Source: Jonesia quinghaiensis DSM 15701 (GTDB lineage Bacteria > Actinomycetota > Actinomycetes > Actinomycetales > Cellulomonadaceae). From it: 64,000 nt of DNA. Numbering within the stretch: the stretch's first letter is position 1; every line of letters begins with the position of its first letter. Below the pieces are notes generated by a model. The model saw only the letters and a program-made list of their open reading frames with translations. It was not told the origin of the DNA and did not search any database. The translations under genes were made by a program, and so were the position numbers. Positions 17,024-27,937 of this stretch are shown in pieces. The DNA lies in contig NZ_AUHN01000005.1 in assembly GCF_000423205.1 (NCBI RefSeq), positions 434,001-498,000 of the forward strand, read 5' to 3'.

Positions 17024-17841
17024 AGTACGTCCTCGCCAACACCGTAAAATACTTCTCCCTCATCGTTGCCTGCCTCGTGACGCTGCTGCCCATTGGCGTG
17101 GTTTTCATGGCGGCCTTCAAAACAAAACAAGAGTTCCGCGACACCGGCCCCTTTGACCTGCCACAAACATTCAACCTGGATAACTTTGTCATCGCCTTCA
17201 CCAAAGGCAACATGGTTCAAGGGTTCATGAACACGGTCATCATCCTTGCGGTAGCCATCACCGGAACGATCATTATCGGCACCATGGCCGCCTACGCCAT
17301 CGACAGGTTCCGGTTCCGTGGGCGAACCCTGGTTCTTGCCGGGTTCCTCCTTGCCACACTGGTCCCAGCTGTTACCACACAGGTCGCAACATTCCAGGTC
17401 ATTAACGCCCTGGACCTCTACAACACCCGGGCAGCGGTCATGCTGCTGTTCATGGGGACGGACATCGTCTCGATCTACATTTTTGTGCAGTTCATGCGGT
17501 CCATTGACCGGTCCTTGGACGAAGCAGCCGTCCTGGACGGCGCGAACCACATGACCATCTACGCACGGATCATCTTCCCCCTGCTGAAACCAGCGATCGC
17601 CACCGTCGTGATCATCAAGGGAATCGCGATCTACAACGAGTTCTACATCCCGTTCCTGTACATGCCTTCACGCGACCTCGGAGTCATCTCCACCTCACTG
17701 TTCCGGTTCAAAGGCCCCTTCGGTGCGCAATGGGAAGTGATCTCAGCCGGTGTGATCATCGTGTTGATCCCTACCCTCCTGCTGTTCCTATTCCTCCAGC
17801 GCTACATCTACAACGGCCTGACCTCAGGAGCCACCAAATAA
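17020..17841 (+). CDS. Sugar ABC transporter permease (MalG type)
   Basis: 273 residues starting at the ATG that overlaps the previous stop. A longer frame from 16975 exists but lies within the upstream permease and is not supported. The protein has six hydrophobic segments and the EAA loop LDEAAVLDGANHMTIYARII. The C-terminus ends in RYIYNGLTSGATK, typical of MalG-type subunits. It is the second channel half of the importer. The beta-mannosidase gene follows after about 106 bases and is probably in the same transcript. Confidence 0.94.
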   Translation: MKYVLANTVKYFSLIVACLVTLLPIGVVFMAAFKTKQEFRDTGPFDLPQTFNLDNFVIAFTKGNMVQGFMNTVIILAVAITGTIIIGTMAAYAIDRFRFRGRTLVLAGFLLATLVPAVTTQVATFQVINALDLYNTRAAVMLLFMGTDIVSIYIFVQFMRSIDRSLDEAAVLDGANHMTIYARIIFPLLKPAIATVVIIKGIAIYNEFYIPFLYMPSRDLGVISTSLFRFKGPFGAQWEVISAGVIIVLIPTLLLFLFLQRYIYNGLTSGATK

Positions 17842-17947
17842 CTCACGATGCGCGCCTGCCCACAGCCCGCACCCTCGCCCTGACCATTCGCACTACTGCG
17901 GGCGCACGCCACCGCGCGCCCGCAGCCTGCACAAGGAGAATTCGACG

Positions 17948-20587
17948 ATGACCACCACACCTTTGGTCAACGGCTGGACCCTGCGCCACACCGGCGGAAC
18001 AGCCCCAGATGACCTCACCATCCAAGCGATCCCCGCCACCGTCCCCGGGAGCGTCCACACCGACCTTCTTGATGCTGGGCTCATCGAAGACCCCTACATT
18101 GGGTTGGCAGAACAACGCCTCGCGTGGATGAAAGACTGCGACTGGCAGTACACCACCCAGTTCACCGCAGAGCCATTAACACCAGGGGAGCGGTGTGAGC
18201 TGATCTTCGAAGGTATCGACACCGTCGCAACCATTACCCTCAACGGGCACCACATCGCTGACACAGCGAACCAACACCGCACCTACTCCTTTGACATCAC
18301 CGATCACCTCACCGACAACAACACCCTCACCGTCGACTTCGCCAGCGCAATCGCCGCCGCACGCAACAACATCAACCAACTGGGGGACCGCCCACGCGCC
18401 TACGACAACCCTTTCAACATGGTCCGCAAAATGGCGTGCTCCTTCGGATGGGACTGGGGGCCAGACCTCCAAACTGCTGGGCTATGGAAACCCGTCACAC
18501 TCGAGCGCTGGCACACCGTGCGTGCCCACAACCACAGCCTCATCACCACCGTTGACGACAACGGCACCGGCCACATCACCGCAACAACCCAACTCACCTG
18601 GGCGCCAGAAGCCACCCAACCCGCCGACATCACCATCGCACTCGCCGACGGTTATGGACTACCCGCCACCTCCGCCACCGTGACCGTGACCCCAGGCGAC
18701 ACCTACGCCACCGTGACACTCGACGTACCAGACGCCCCCCTGTGGTGGCCCGCAGGTTACGGCGAGCAACCACTCTTCGACGCGACCCTGACACTCAACC
18801 TCAACAACGAGACCACCGCACTCCTTAACCGGCGCATCGGTTTCCGCACCATCACCGCCAACACCACGCCTGACGACCACGGCACCCCCTTCACCCTGAT
18901 CGTCAACGGGCAACCCATCTTCGTACGCGGCGCCAACTGGATCCCCGACGACCACCTCCTCACCCGCATCACCCGCAACCAGCTCGAACACCGCATCCTC
19001 GCAGCCCGCGACGCCAACATGAATCTGCTACGGATCTGGGGCGGCGGAATCTACGAAACCCACGACTTCTACGACCTGTGCTCCCAACACGGACTACTCG
19101 TCTGGCAAGACTTCCTCCTCGCCTGTGGCGCCTACCCCGAAGAAGAACCCTTCTGGTCAGAATTCGAAGCAGAAGCCCGCGACAACATCACCCGCCTCAC
19201 CCCCTACCCGGCGCTCGCCGTATGGAACGGCGGCAACGAAAACCTCTGGGGCTACCTGGACTGGGGATGGAAAGAAGAACTCGCCGGTAAAACCTGGGGG
19301 CTCGGCTACTACACCGACCTCTTCCCACGCCTCCTCAACGAACTAGACCCCACCCGCATCTACTGCGCCGGAAGCCCCTACTCACCAGGCTTCACCCAAG
19401 AACTAGCCACCGGCACCACCACCGCCCACCCCAACGACCAACACCACGGCACCCGCCACGAATGGGAAGTGTGGAACCGCCAAGACCACCTCACCCACCT
19501 CGACTACACCCCACGATTCTGCTCCGAATTCGGACACCAAGGGCCACCCACCTGGAGCACCCTCACCACAGCGGTCGCACCAGAAGCCCTCCACAAAGAA
19601 AGCGCCGAATTCCTCCTCCACCAAAAAGCAGAAGACGGCAACAACAAACTCGATAAAGGCCTCGCACCCCACCTGCCACTACCCACCGACTTCGAAGACT
19701 GGCACTGGGCCACCCAACTCTCCCAAAGCCACTCAGTGACCTTCGGCATCGAACACTTCCGCTCCCGGTGGCCCCACACCGCAGGCGCCATCGTCTGGCA
19801 ACTCAACGACTGCTGGCCCGTGACCTCCTGGGCAGCAATCGACTCACACGGCCACAACAAACCCCTCTACTACGGGCTGCAACACGCCTACGCCCCCCGC
19901 CTCATCACCGTCAAACCAGCAGGCGACACCATCGGCGCAGGAGAAGGCGCCACCGCCAGGGCCCTCGGCGCAGAGTTCGGGCAAGACCTCCCCAACGGGC
20001 GCGACGCCCTCGGCCAACCCATCGCCTACCTCATCAACGACACCGCCGACCCCTGGACCGGGCACGCCACCATCACACGCCGCACCCTCAGCGGCAACAC
20101 AGAAGAAACCACCACCGTCACCGTTGACATTGCCCCCTGGTCAGTAGGGACCATCCCCCTACCGCAACACATCCTCACCACAACCCACCCCACCAACGAA
20201 TACGTCACCGTGGAACTAGGCGACACCCGCACATTCCACTACCTCACCGAACTCAAAAACCTCACCCTTGACCCCGGGGCAGTGACAGTCACCGACATCA
20301 CCCCCGCACCACACTCCGCGGTCGCGCGCGGCACCGCGGAAACAGGGACGAGCCCGGTCCACATCACAGTCCACGCCACCAGCCTCGCTGTCGACGTGGC
20401 ACTCCTTGTGGACCGGCTCAACCCCCACACCACCATCAACGACCAACTCATCACCCTCAACGCAGGAGAAAACCACACCTTCACCATCACCACCACCCTG
20501 AGCCCACAAGACATCCGTGACGCCCTCAACAACCCCGCCACCACACACCGCATCGTGCGATCCGTGAACTCACTCATCCCGGGGTAA
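17948..20587 (+). CDS. GH2 beta-mannosidase
   Basis: 879 residues, cytoplasmic (no signal peptide). The jelly-roll N-terminal domain includes VPGSVHTDLLDAGLIEDPY and the strongly conserved FNMVRKMACSFGWDWGPD. The TIM barrel carries the acid/base Glu in AVWNGGNENLW (about 430) and the nucleophile Glu in FCSEFGHQGPP (about 527). The late block GAIVWQLNDCWPVTSWAAID is specific to GH2 beta-mannosidases. It hydrolyses terminal beta-mannose from imported manno-oligosaccharides. The ATG is preceded by AAGGAGAA. Released mannose could be handled by the AGE isomerase encoded at 8556-9821. Confidence 0.94.
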   Translation: MTTTPLVNGWTLRHTGGTAPDDLTIQAIPATVPGSVHTDLLDAGLIEDPYIGLAEQRLAWMKDCDWQYTTQFTAEPLTPGERCELIFEGIDTVATITLNGHHIADTANQHRTYSFDITDHLTDNNTLTVDFASAIAAARNNINQLGDRPRAYDNPFNMVRKMACSFGWDWGPDLQTAGLWKPVTLERWHTVRAHNHSLITTVDDNGTGHITATTQLTWAPEATQPADITIALADGYGLPATSATVTVTPGDTYATVTLDVPDAPLWWPAGYGEQPLFDATLTLNLNNETTALLNRRIGFRTITANTTPDDHGTPFTLIVNGQPIFVRGANWIPDDHLLTRITRNQLEHRILAARDANMNLLRIWGGGIYETHDFYDLCSQHGLLVWQDFLLACGAYPEEEPFWSEFEAEARDNITRLTPYPALAVWNGGNENLWGYLDWGWKEELAGKTWGLGYYTDLFPRLLNELDPTRIYCAGSPYSPGFTQELATGTTTAHPNDQHHGTRHEWEVWNRQDHLTHLDYTPRFCSEFGHQGPPTWSTLTTAVAPEALHKESAEFLLHQKAEDGNNKLDKGLAPHLPLPTDFEDWHWATQLSQSHSVTFGIEHFRSRWPHTAGAIVWQLNDCWPVTSWAAIDSHGHNKPLYYGLQHAYAPRLITVKPAGDTIGAGEGATARALGAEFGQDLPNGRDALGQPIAYLINDTADPWTGHATITRRTLSGNTEETTTVTVDIAPWSVGTIPLPQHILTTTHPTNEYVTVELGDTRTFHYLTELKNLTLDPGAVTVTDITPAPHSAVARGTAETGTSPVHITVHATSLAVDVALLVDRLNPHTTINDQLITLNAGENHTFTITTTLSPQDIRDALNNPATTHRIVRSVNSLIPG

Positions 20588-20593
20588 CACACC

Positions 20594-20636
20594 GCGTGTG
20601 CGGGCGACACACACGTGGGGAAGCGCCCGCACACGC
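20594..20636 (+). terminator. Hairpin after the beta-mannosidase gene
   Basis: A 13-bp perfect stem (GCGTGTGCGGGCG 20594-20606, complement 20624-20636) with a 17-nt loop, starting 6 bases after the stop codon. It probably ends the transporter-mannosidase transcript. Confidence 0.6.
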
Positions 20637-20700
20637 ACCACCACTCACCCCACCACAGGTAGGGTGGACACACCGCAGGACAGAAACGGAACGCCACCGC

Positions 20701-21582
20701 ATGACAGCAGCAACAGGGGACACCCCCACCCCACACACCACAACACAACCCCCGGTACTACCACGCGGGGCAGTCGGACTCATCCGCACCGCCCCACGAC
20801 GCATGGTCACCGTCGAACCCTTCTTCATGGAGTTCATCACCGGAGTCGAATCAGGCCTCACCCCCCACGGCGTATCCGTCCTCCTCGCCGTTGTCGAGGA
20901 CCTCACCGCCGAAATGAACACCTACCGCCGCTGGGCAGCAACCGGCATGGTCGACGCCGTCCTCGTCGTCAACCTCCAACACAACGACCCCCGCCCCGCG
21001 CTCCTCATCGAACTCGGAATCCCCGCAGTACTCGTCGGCGCACCCCAACCCAACATCGCACTACCCAGCGTCCACGCCGACGACGCCGCCGCAATGACCA
21101 CAGTCTTCAACCACCTCGCCCAACGAGGACACCGCAAAATCGCCCACATTTGCGGCCCCACCACCTACGACCACACCCTCGCCCGCCAAACAGCGCTCGC
21201 AGCTCTTGCCGCCGCGCAGGGCGTGCGAGTGGACACGTTCGAGGGCGACTACTCCGACACCTCCGGGGAGCACCTCACTGAGCAGGCGTTACGTGCTGTT
21301 CCACCGCCCACAGCAATCATTTACGACAACGATGTGATGGCAGTTGCCGGGTTGCACGCGGCCCGCAGCGCCGGGCTTCGTGTACCGCACGATGTCGCCA
21401 TCGTCGCGTGGGACGACTCACCACTGTGCCGGTTAACGGAACCACCACTGACCACCGCAACCCTGGACATTTTCGCGATGGGCCAGCACGCCGCCGCGTC
21501 CCTGCTCGCCTTCGTGGCAACCGGGGAAGTGCACGACCCTGTGGTTGTGACCGCAACACTGAACGCCCGCGACTCCACCTGA
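20701..21582 (+). CDS. LacI-like effector-binding protein lacking the DNA-binding domain
   Basis: 293 residues from ATG 20701. The body is a LacI/PBP1-type sensor domain: GAVGLIRTAPRRM, then FMEFITGVESGLTPHGVSVLL, a LAQRGHRKIAHICGP block, AIIYDNDVMAVAGLHAA, and IVAWDDSPLCRLTEPPLTTA. What is missing is the usual N-terminal HTH plus hinge. The first 28 residues are a low-complexity Thr/Pro segment, and no HTH was found in the other frames between the beta-mannosidase stop (20587) and this start. It may be a former repressor that lost its DNA-binding head, or a sensor that acts by pairing with a full-length LacI protein. The ribosome site is weak. The earlier in-frame start at 20596 adds no recognisable domain. 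Confidence 0.8.
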   Translation: MTAATGDTPTPHTTTQPPVLPRGAVGLIRTAPRRMVTVEPFFMEFITGVESGLTPHGVSVLLAVVEDLTAEMNTYRRWAATGMVDAVLVVNLQHNDPRPALLIELGIPAVLVGAPQPNIALPSVHADDAAAMTTVFNHLAQRGHRKIAHICGPTTYDHTLARQTALAALAAAQGVRVDTFEGDYSDTSGEHLTEQALRAVPPPTAIIYDNDVMAVAGLHAARSAGLRVPHDVAIVAWDDSPLCRLTEPPLTTATLDIFAMGQHAAASLLAFVATGEVHDPVVVTATLNARDST

Positions 21583-21645
21583 CCCTCCGGACCTGTCCCG
21601 GCGCACCCCGTCCACTACACGCATCGCCCGGACACCTTCCCAGCG

Positions 21646-21659
21646 TCGAATCGATTCGA
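21646..21659. promoter_or_regulatory. LacI-type operator before the beta-glucosidase gene
   Basis: TCGAATCGATTCGA is a perfect 14-bp palindrome about 100 bases upstream of the GH1 start. Its core GAATCGATTC matches the GAAnCGnTTC pattern seen at 4097 and 1572, which points to control by a LacI-family repressor. Confidence 0.6.
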
Positions 21660-21756
21660 TACGATGGGTACGCACAGCCGTGGGAACGATCCCACGGGCG
21701 CTGCGGCATTGCGCGAATGACCGCCAGCATCCACCGCACGGTCAAGGAGAGATCAG

Positions 21757-23211
21757 TTGAGCAAGCACACAACGCGGACCTTCCCCAGCGACTTCACCTG
21801 GGGATCAGCGACCGCCGCCTACCAAATTGAAGGCGCCGCACGCGAAGGCGGGCGTGGCCCTTCCATCTGGGACACCTATTCCCACACCCCAGGGCGCACC
21901 CTCAATGGCGATACCGGCGACGTTGCCGATGACCACTACCACCGGTGGCAAGAGGACATTGCCCACATGAAGGAACTCGTGCTCGATGCCTACCGTTTTT
22001 CAATCTCCTGGCCACGGGTTCAGCCGGGCGGGCGAGGCGAGTTCAACCCTGAAGGTATTGCGTTTTACCAGCAGTTGGTTGCCGGACTTCTTGAAGCCGG
22101 CATCAAGCCTGTTGTCACCCTGTATCACTGGGACTTGCCGCAAGAACTCGAAGACGAAGGCGGGTGGACTAACCGCGAAACCGCGTACCTGTTTGCTGAG
22201 TATGCGCGCAAAATGGCGCAGGAACTTGGCTCAGACATCGACGTGTGGACCACCCTGAATGAGCCGTGGTGTTCTGCGTACTTGGGGTACGCATCGGGGG
22301 TGCACGCACCGGGGCGCACCGAGCCGCTTGCCGCATTGCAGGCTGTTCACCACTTGAACCTTGCTCACGGTCTCGCGGGCCGTGCCATTCGCGAGGTGTT
22401 GGGGGAGTCGACGAAGGTTTCTATCACCCTGAATCTGCATGTGACGCGGATGCTTGACCCGGAAAACGCCGGTGATCGTGATGCGTTGCGCCGTATCGAT
22501 GGGGTTGCGAACCGGGTGTTTTTGCAACCGTTGTTGGAGGGGGCCTACCCGGCTGACGTCATGCAGGACACCGCTGGCATTACTGACTGGTCTTTTGTGT
22601 TGGAGGGGGACACTGATCTCATTCACATTCCGCTTGATGTGTTGGGTGTGAATTACTACTCCACGGGCATGGTGCGTGAGGCAACTGAGGGTCAGGGTGG
22701 TTCGGATAACGATGGGCACGGCAATTCGTCGCACTCGCCGTGGGTGGGCTCTGAGCATGTTGAGTGGGTGAAGATGCCTGGCCCGTACACAGCGATGGGG
22801 TGGAACATTGACCCTGCTGGGATGACGGAGTTGTTGGTGTCACTGCGTGACAGCTACCCGCAGCAGCCGTTGATGGTCACGGAAAATGGTGCGGCGTTTT
22901 ATGACACGGTCACTGATGATGGCCGGGTCCATGATGTGGAGCGGGTGGCGTACCTGCATGATCACATTGCCGCGGTTCTTGATGCTCGTGAGGCTGGCGT
23001 GGATGTGCGCGGGTACTTTGCGTGGTCGTTGCTGGATAACTTTGAGTGGGGTTGGGGTTATGATCGTCGCTTTGGGATTATCCGCGTTGATTACGAGACC
23101 TTAGAGCGTATCTGGAAGGATTCGGCGTTCTGGTACCGCACGTTGGCTCGCACGAATGTGTTGCCTGCGCCCGATGCGGTGGAGTACGTCGAGCAACCCA
23201 CGGCGGGCTGA
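21757..23211 (+). CDS. GH1 beta-glucosidase
   Basis: 484 residues, no signal peptide. GH1 signatures: N-terminal [20 protein letters not shown], acid/base Glu in TTLNEPWC (about 169), nucleophile Glu in MVTENGA (about 376), and the C-terminal [17 protein letters not shown] with the aglycone/glycone-binding WSLLDNFEW. It hydrolyses beta-linked glucose (or galactose/fucose) from short oligosaccharides in the cytoplasm. The start is TTG 21757, positioned by AAGGAGAG. It is a single-gene unit ended by a strong terminator, with a LacI-type operator upstream. Confidence 0.95.
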   Translation: MSKHTTRTFPSDFTWGSATAAYQIEGAAREGGRGPSIWDTYSHTPGRTLNGDTGDVADDHYHRWQEDIAHMKELVLDAYRFSISWPRVQPGGRGEFNPEGIAFYQQLVAGLLEAGIKPVVTLYHWDLPQELEDEGGWTNRETAYLFAEYARKMAQELGSDIDVWTTLNEPWCSAYLGYASGVHAPGRTEPLAALQAVHHLNLAHGLAGRAIREVLGESTKVSITLNLHVTRMLDPENAGDRDALRRIDGVANRVFLQPLLEGAYPADVMQDTAGITDWSFVLEGDTDLIHIPLDVLGVNYYSTGMVREATEGQGGSDNDGHGNSSHSPWVGSEHVEWVKMPGPYTAMGWNIDPAGMTELLVSLRDSYPQQPLMVTENGAAFYDTVTDDGRVHDVERVAYLHDHIAAVLDAREAGVDVRGYFAWSLLDNFEWGWGYDRRFGIIRVDYETLERIWKDSAFWYRTLARTNVLPAPDAVEYVEQPTAG

Positions 23212-23271
23212 GCATCTCGACACGCCCAATGTTGTTTGTTTCACCCAGGCAATTTTTGTCTCGGCAGTGAG

Positions 23272-23323
23272 TTATCCACCGCCTGTGGATGAGGTTACCC
23301 ACAGGCGGTGGATAATCTTTTTT
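23272..23323 (+). terminator. Intrinsic terminator after the beta-glucosidase gene
   Basis: A 17-bp perfect stem (TTATCCACCGCCTGTGG 23272-23288, complement 23299-23315), 10-nt loop, followed by TCTTTTTTT. This is the most classical terminator in the window. The following 23324-23560 shows no gene; short open frames there have no family features. Confidence 0.9.
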
Positions 23324-23560
23324 TGGGGGAGTGAGCCGGCGAATAACTGTGCCACTGGATGGGGAGTTGGCACCAAAGTCGCATGCTCTCAGTGTTTGTC
23401 AGACCCTCGTGAGACCCTGCTTTCAGGGTGCCCTTTCGATGACGAGGCGCAACGGGCTTTGCTACGGGTCGGTACCCCACAGGCTTGTCCACAGGCAAGT
23501 CGACGCACTGTGAGCATCATGACCCTCAACCGCAAGGTGTTGGGGGTCGATCGGAATCAA

Positions 23561-23576
23561 ACACTAGGTATAGTGG
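23561..23576 (+). promoter_or_regulatory. NrdR-box-like operator and promoter of nrdHIEF
   Basis: ACACTAGGTATAGTGG matches the dyad of NrdR boxes (ACACTA...TAGTGT type). It covers TATAGT (23569-23574), a plausible -10. NrdR normally binds two boxes about three helical turns apart. A weak second candidate is GCGCTACTGGATAACG at about 23592. Repression of ribonucleotide reductase genes by ATP/dATP-bound NrdR is expected. No riboswitch-like structure was noticed in the leader up to 23740. Confidence 0.55.
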
Positions 23577-23740
23577 TTGAACGTGAACGGGGCGCTACTG
23601 GATAACGAAGATTTTTCCGGTAGTGAAAGGTGTCTTAACCCCTCATCACCACAGACTAAACAACAGATAGACGGTGTCTTTCCAGCTGGGTTTCCGAACC
23701 ACTAGCGCCAAGCACCCCCCACACCGAGGAGTTACCGACG

Positions 23741-23983
23741 ATGAGCGTTACCGTCTACAGCAAGCCCTCCTGCGTTCAGTGCGATGCGACCTACCGTGCG
23801 CTCGACAAGAAGGGCGTTGCCTACACGGTTATCGACCTGACGCAGGACCCAGAAGCCATGGACATGGTTCGCGGCTTGGGTTACATGCAGGCCCCCGTTG
23901 TTGTTGCAGGCGATGACCACTGGGCCGGGTTCCGCCCCGACCGTATCGCAGCCGTTGCTGCACAGGTTTCCGTCTCCGCATAA
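23741..23983 (+). CDS. nrdH: Glutaredoxin-like protein NrdH
   Basis: 80 residues with the redox motif CVQC at positions 11-14 (VYSKPSCVQCDATYRALD) and a C-terminal WAGFRPDRI, both typical of NrdH. It is the electron donor for the class Ib ribonucleotide reductase, reduced by thioredoxin reductase. GAGG lies upstream of the ATG. It is first in the order nrdH-nrdI-nrdE-nrdF, a standard actinobacterial layout. Confidence 0.97.
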   Translation: MSVTVYSKPSCVQCDATYRALDKKGVAYTVIDLTQDPEAMDMVRGLGYMQAPVVVAGDDHWAGFRPDRIAAVAAQVSVSA

Positions 23984-23994
23984 GTGATGTCACC

Positions 23995-24016
23995 GTGACG
24001 CCCTGCGGGGCGTCAC
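23995..24016 (+). terminator. Small hairpin between nrdH and nrdI
   Basis: A 9-bp stem (GTGACGCCC 23995-24003, complement to 24016) with a 4-nt loop and no T-run. It probably tunes expression between nrdH and nrdIEF rather than ending transcription. Confidence 0.45.
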
Positions 24017-24053
24017 GTGTGCTGAGCGTTTCGAAGGCATGGAAAGGGAGAAG

Positions 24054-24470
24054 ATGTCGAACCTCATTTACTTCTCCAGCGCATCTGAGAACACCCACCG
24101 TTTTGTGGAAAAGCTGAAGCTTCCCGCACAACGCATCCCCCTCCTCCCGCGGGAGGGCCACCTGACAGCAACCGAACCTTTTGTGCTGATCCTGCCCACA
24201 TATGGGAGTGGCAAAGAAGGTGGGGCTGTCCCGAAACAAGTTATCCGGTTCCTCAATGACGAGAACAACCGGTCACTGATCCGCGGCGTGATCGCTGCGG
24301 GAAACACCAACTTCGGTGAGACCTACTGTCTTGCCGGCAAGATTATCTCGGCCAAGTGCAAGGTGCCTTACCTGTACGGGTTCGAACTGCTAGGGACATC
24401 TGAGGATGTCCATCGAGTACGTGAAGGATTGAGAGTATTTTGGCAACGTCAATCGCAGATCCCAGCATGA
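24054..24470 (+). CDS. nrdI: Flavodoxin-like NrdI
   Basis: 138 residues. The start at ATG 24054 gives [20 protein letters not shown], the NrdI FMN-binding beginning, with GGGAG upstream. The upstream ATG at 24039 is part of the ribosome-site region. Other blocks are [10 protein letters not shown] and [18 protein letters not shown]. NrdI supplies the oxidant that assembles the manganese-tyrosyl radical cofactor in NrdF. The stop overlaps the nrdE ATG (ATGA at 24467-24470). Confidence 0.96.
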   Translation: MSNLIYFSSASENTHRFVEKLKLPAQRIPLLPREGHLTATEPFVLILPTYGSGKEGGAVPKQVIRFLNDENNRSLIRGVIAAGNTNFGETYCLAGKIISAKCKVPYLYGFELLGTSEDVHRVREGLRVFWQRQSQIPA

Positions 24471-26584
24471 CGACACAAATGGACTACCACGCGCTCAACG
24501 CGATGTTGAACCTGTACGGGCCCAACGGTGAAATTCAGTTCGAAAAAGACCGTGAAGCTGCTCGCCAGTACTTCTTGCAGCACGTCAACCAGAACACTGT
24601 TTTCTTCCACACGCTCGATGAAAAACTCGACTACCTGGTGGAGAACGAGTACTACGAAGCTGACGTGCTTGAGCGTTACAGCCGCGAGTCCATTAAGGGC
24701 ATCTTTGAGCTTGCCTACTCAAAGAAGTTCCGTTTTGAAACGTTCCTTGGTGCGTTTAAGTACTACACCTCGTACACGCTCAAAACTTTTGACGGCAAGC
24801 GGTACCTTGAGCGTTTCGAAGACCGCGTGTGCATGGTCGCGTTGACACTCGCTGACGGTGATGAGCAGTTGGCTCGTCACCTTGTTGAGGAAATTATCTC
24901 TGGGCGTTTCCAGCCTGCTACCCCCACGTTCCTCAACTCGGGCAAGAAGCAACGCGGCGAGCCCGTCTCCTGCTTCTTGTTACGCATCGAAGACAACATG
25001 GAGTCCATTGCGCGCGCCGTGAACTCTGCGCTGCAGTTGTCTAAGCGTGGCGGTGGCGTGGCGCTTCTCATGTCTAACCTGCGTGAGTTTGGTGCCCCGA
25101 TCAAGAAGATCGAAAACCAGTCATCTGGTGTCATCCCTGTGATGAAGTTGCTGGAAGACTCGTTCTCCTACGCCAACCAGTTGGGTGCCCGTCAAGGCGC
25201 TGGCGCCGTGTACTTGCACGCCCACCACCCCGACATCATGCGGTTCTTGGACACTAAGCGCGAAAACGCTGACGAGAAGGTGCGCATTAAGACGCTGTCC
25301 ATTGGTGTGGTCATCCCTGACATCACGTTTGAACTGGCGAAAAAGAACGAGGACATGTACCTCTTCTCGCCATATGACGTGGAACGCATTTACGGCAAAC
25401 CTTTCGCTGACATCAACGTCAGCGACGTCTACCACGAGATGGTCGACGATGCGCGGATCCGTAAAACGAAGATCAAAGCTCGTGACTTCTTCCAAACCAT
25501 TGCCGAGTTGCAGTTCGAATCTGGCTACCCGTATGTGATGTTCGAAGACACCGTGAACCGGGCGAACCCTATCGCCGGGAAAATCACGCACTCAAACCTG
25601 TGCTCGGAGATCCTGCAGGTCTCAACCCCGTCAACGTTCAACGAGGACCTCTCGTATGACGAAATCGGGCGCGACATTTCTTGCAACTTGGGATCACTGA
25701 ACATCGCCAAGGTGATGGATGGTGGAAACCTGGGGGAGACCGTTAACGCTGCTATTCGTGCGTTGACTGCCGTGTCTGACCAAACCTCCATCGAGTCGGT
25801 TCCGTCCATCAAGCACGGCAACGAGTTGGGTCACGCTATTGGTCTGGGCCAAATGAACCTGCACGGTTTCCTCGCCCGCGAACACATTTACTACGGTTCA
25901 CCAGAGGGCATCGACTTCACGTCCATGTACTTCTACGCCGTGGCATTCCACGCGATTCGCGCATCGAACCAGCTGGCCATTGAACGCGGCCGGGCATTTG
26001 GTGGGTTTGAACAGTCAACCTACGCGTCTGGTACTTATTTTGATAAGTACACCGAGAAGGTGTGGGCGCCACAAACACAGCGTGTGCGTGAACTGTTTGA
26101 CCAGTTCGGCATTGCACTGCCCACCCAGGATGACTGGCGTGAACTGAAAGCTTCAGTCATGGAGCACGGTATTTACAACCAGAACCTCCAGGCTGTGCCA
26201 CCGACTGGGTCAATCTCGTACATCAACAACTCAACCTCCTCGATCCACCCGATCGTGTCGAAGATTGAGATCCGTAAAGAGGGCAAGATTGGGCGCGTGT
26301 ACTACCCTGCGCCCTACATGACGAACGACAACCTCGAGTACTATCAGGACGCGTACGAGATCGGTTTCGAGAAGATCATCGACACCTACGCGGCTGCGAC
26401 AGAACACGTGGACCAAGGGCTTTCGTTGACCTTGTTCTTCAAGGACACCGCAACCACCCGTGACGTCAACCGCGCACAAATTTACGCTTGGCGTAAAGGC
26501 ATCAAAACGTTGTACTACATTCGCCTGCGCCAACTAGCTTTGATGGGCACCGAGGTTGAAGGTTGCGTCTCGTGCATGCTTTAA
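24467..26584 (+). CDS. nrdE: Class Ib ribonucleoside-diphosphate reductase, alpha subunit
   Basis: 705 residues. Key features are [10 protein letters not shown] with the active-site Cys in PVSCFLL (about 169), the NLCSE radical/catalytic block (about 378), [11 protein letters not shown], and the redox-active C-terminal pair in CVSCML that accepts electrons from NrdH. It reduces ribonucleoside diphosphates to deoxyribonucleotides. The start is the ATG coupled to the nrdI stop ([14 protein letters not shown]). The family's short N-terminus without an ATP-cone fits class Ib. A longer TTG frame from 24440 is not needed. Confidence 0.97.
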   Translation: MTTQMDYHALNAMLNLYGPNGEIQFEKDREAARQYFLQHVNQNTVFFHTLDEKLDYLVENEYYEADVLERYSRESIKGIFELAYSKKFRFETFLGAFKYYTSYTLKTFDGKRYLERFEDRVCMVALTLADGDEQLARHLVEEIISGRFQPATPTFLNSGKKQRGEPVSCFLLRIEDNMESIARAVNSALQLSKRGGGVALLMSNLREFGAPIKKIENQSSGVIPVMKLLEDSFSYANQLGARQGAGAVYLHAHHPDIMRFLDTKRENADEKVRIKTLSIGVVIPDITFELAKKNEDMYLFSPYDVERIYGKPFADINVSDVYHEMVDDARIRKTKIKARDFFQTIAELQFESGYPYVMFEDTVNRANPIAGKITHSNLCSEILQVSTPSTFNEDLSYDEIGRDISCNLGSLNIAKVMDGGNLGETVNAAIRALTAVSDQTSIESVPSIKHGNELGHAIGLGQMNLHGFLAREHIYYGSPEGIDFTSMYFYAVAFHAIRASNQLAIERGRAFGGFEQSTYASGTYFDKYTEKVWAPQTQRVRELFDQFGIALPTQDDWRELKASVMEHGIYNQNLQAVPPTGSISYINNSTSSIHPIVSKIEIRKEGKIGRVYYPAPYMTNDNLEYYQDAYEIGFEKIIDTYAAATEHVDQGLSLTLFFKDTATTRDVNRAQIYAWRKGIKTLYYIRLRQLALMGTEVEGCVSCML

Positions 26585-26615
26585 CCACGACGCCATCTGA
26601 CACCAACGGCTCTGA

Positions 26616-27608
<993 letters not shown>

Positions 27609-27937
27609 GAGGTACTCTTAGAGAACCTTGGACCCTGTAGTGGGCGGTCGAAGGGTCCGGAACCAGCGGATTTCCGCTGCTTCCGGGCCTTTCGCGTACC
27701 CTCTGCTTGACGTCAGAAGAGGACGGAAAAGGCCAGAAATTACCATTCGGGGTGGCGCATGCATCCGTTCGTGTCAGCCCGAATGGGAGTTCCTTGAGGA
27801 ATCTACGAAACCTGTCGTAGCCCCCTTGCGCTCTGGCTTCCGACGCACCACACCTGCTCACATTAGGAGAAATCCCGCTCTTTTCCGGTTGTGCACGATA
27901 TCGTAGAACTGACTTCGGGCTGAGAGGGAGGGAAACT
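27609..27937. other. Non-coding stretch between nrdF and the defence island
   Basis: No credible gene. It holds the small hairpin at the nrdF stop and a bipartite hairpin at 27657-27686 (CCGGAA...TTCCGG outside, AGCGG...CCGCT inside), which could terminate nrd transcription. The left edge of the island must lie here. No tRNA, integrase or obvious direct repeat marks it. It presumably also holds the island promoter. Confidence 0.5.

Noticed and set aside
20598-21281. ORF of 227 codons rich in Arg, His and Pro over the LacI-like gene
   Set aside because: Frame-shifted shadow of the LacI-like sensor gene; no coherent protein features.
23324-23740. Riboswitch (for example cobalamin) before nrdHIEF
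   Set aside because: No conserved B12-box-like or other riboswitch core was recognised; class Ib operons are normally NrdR controlled and an NrdR-box-like dyad is present.
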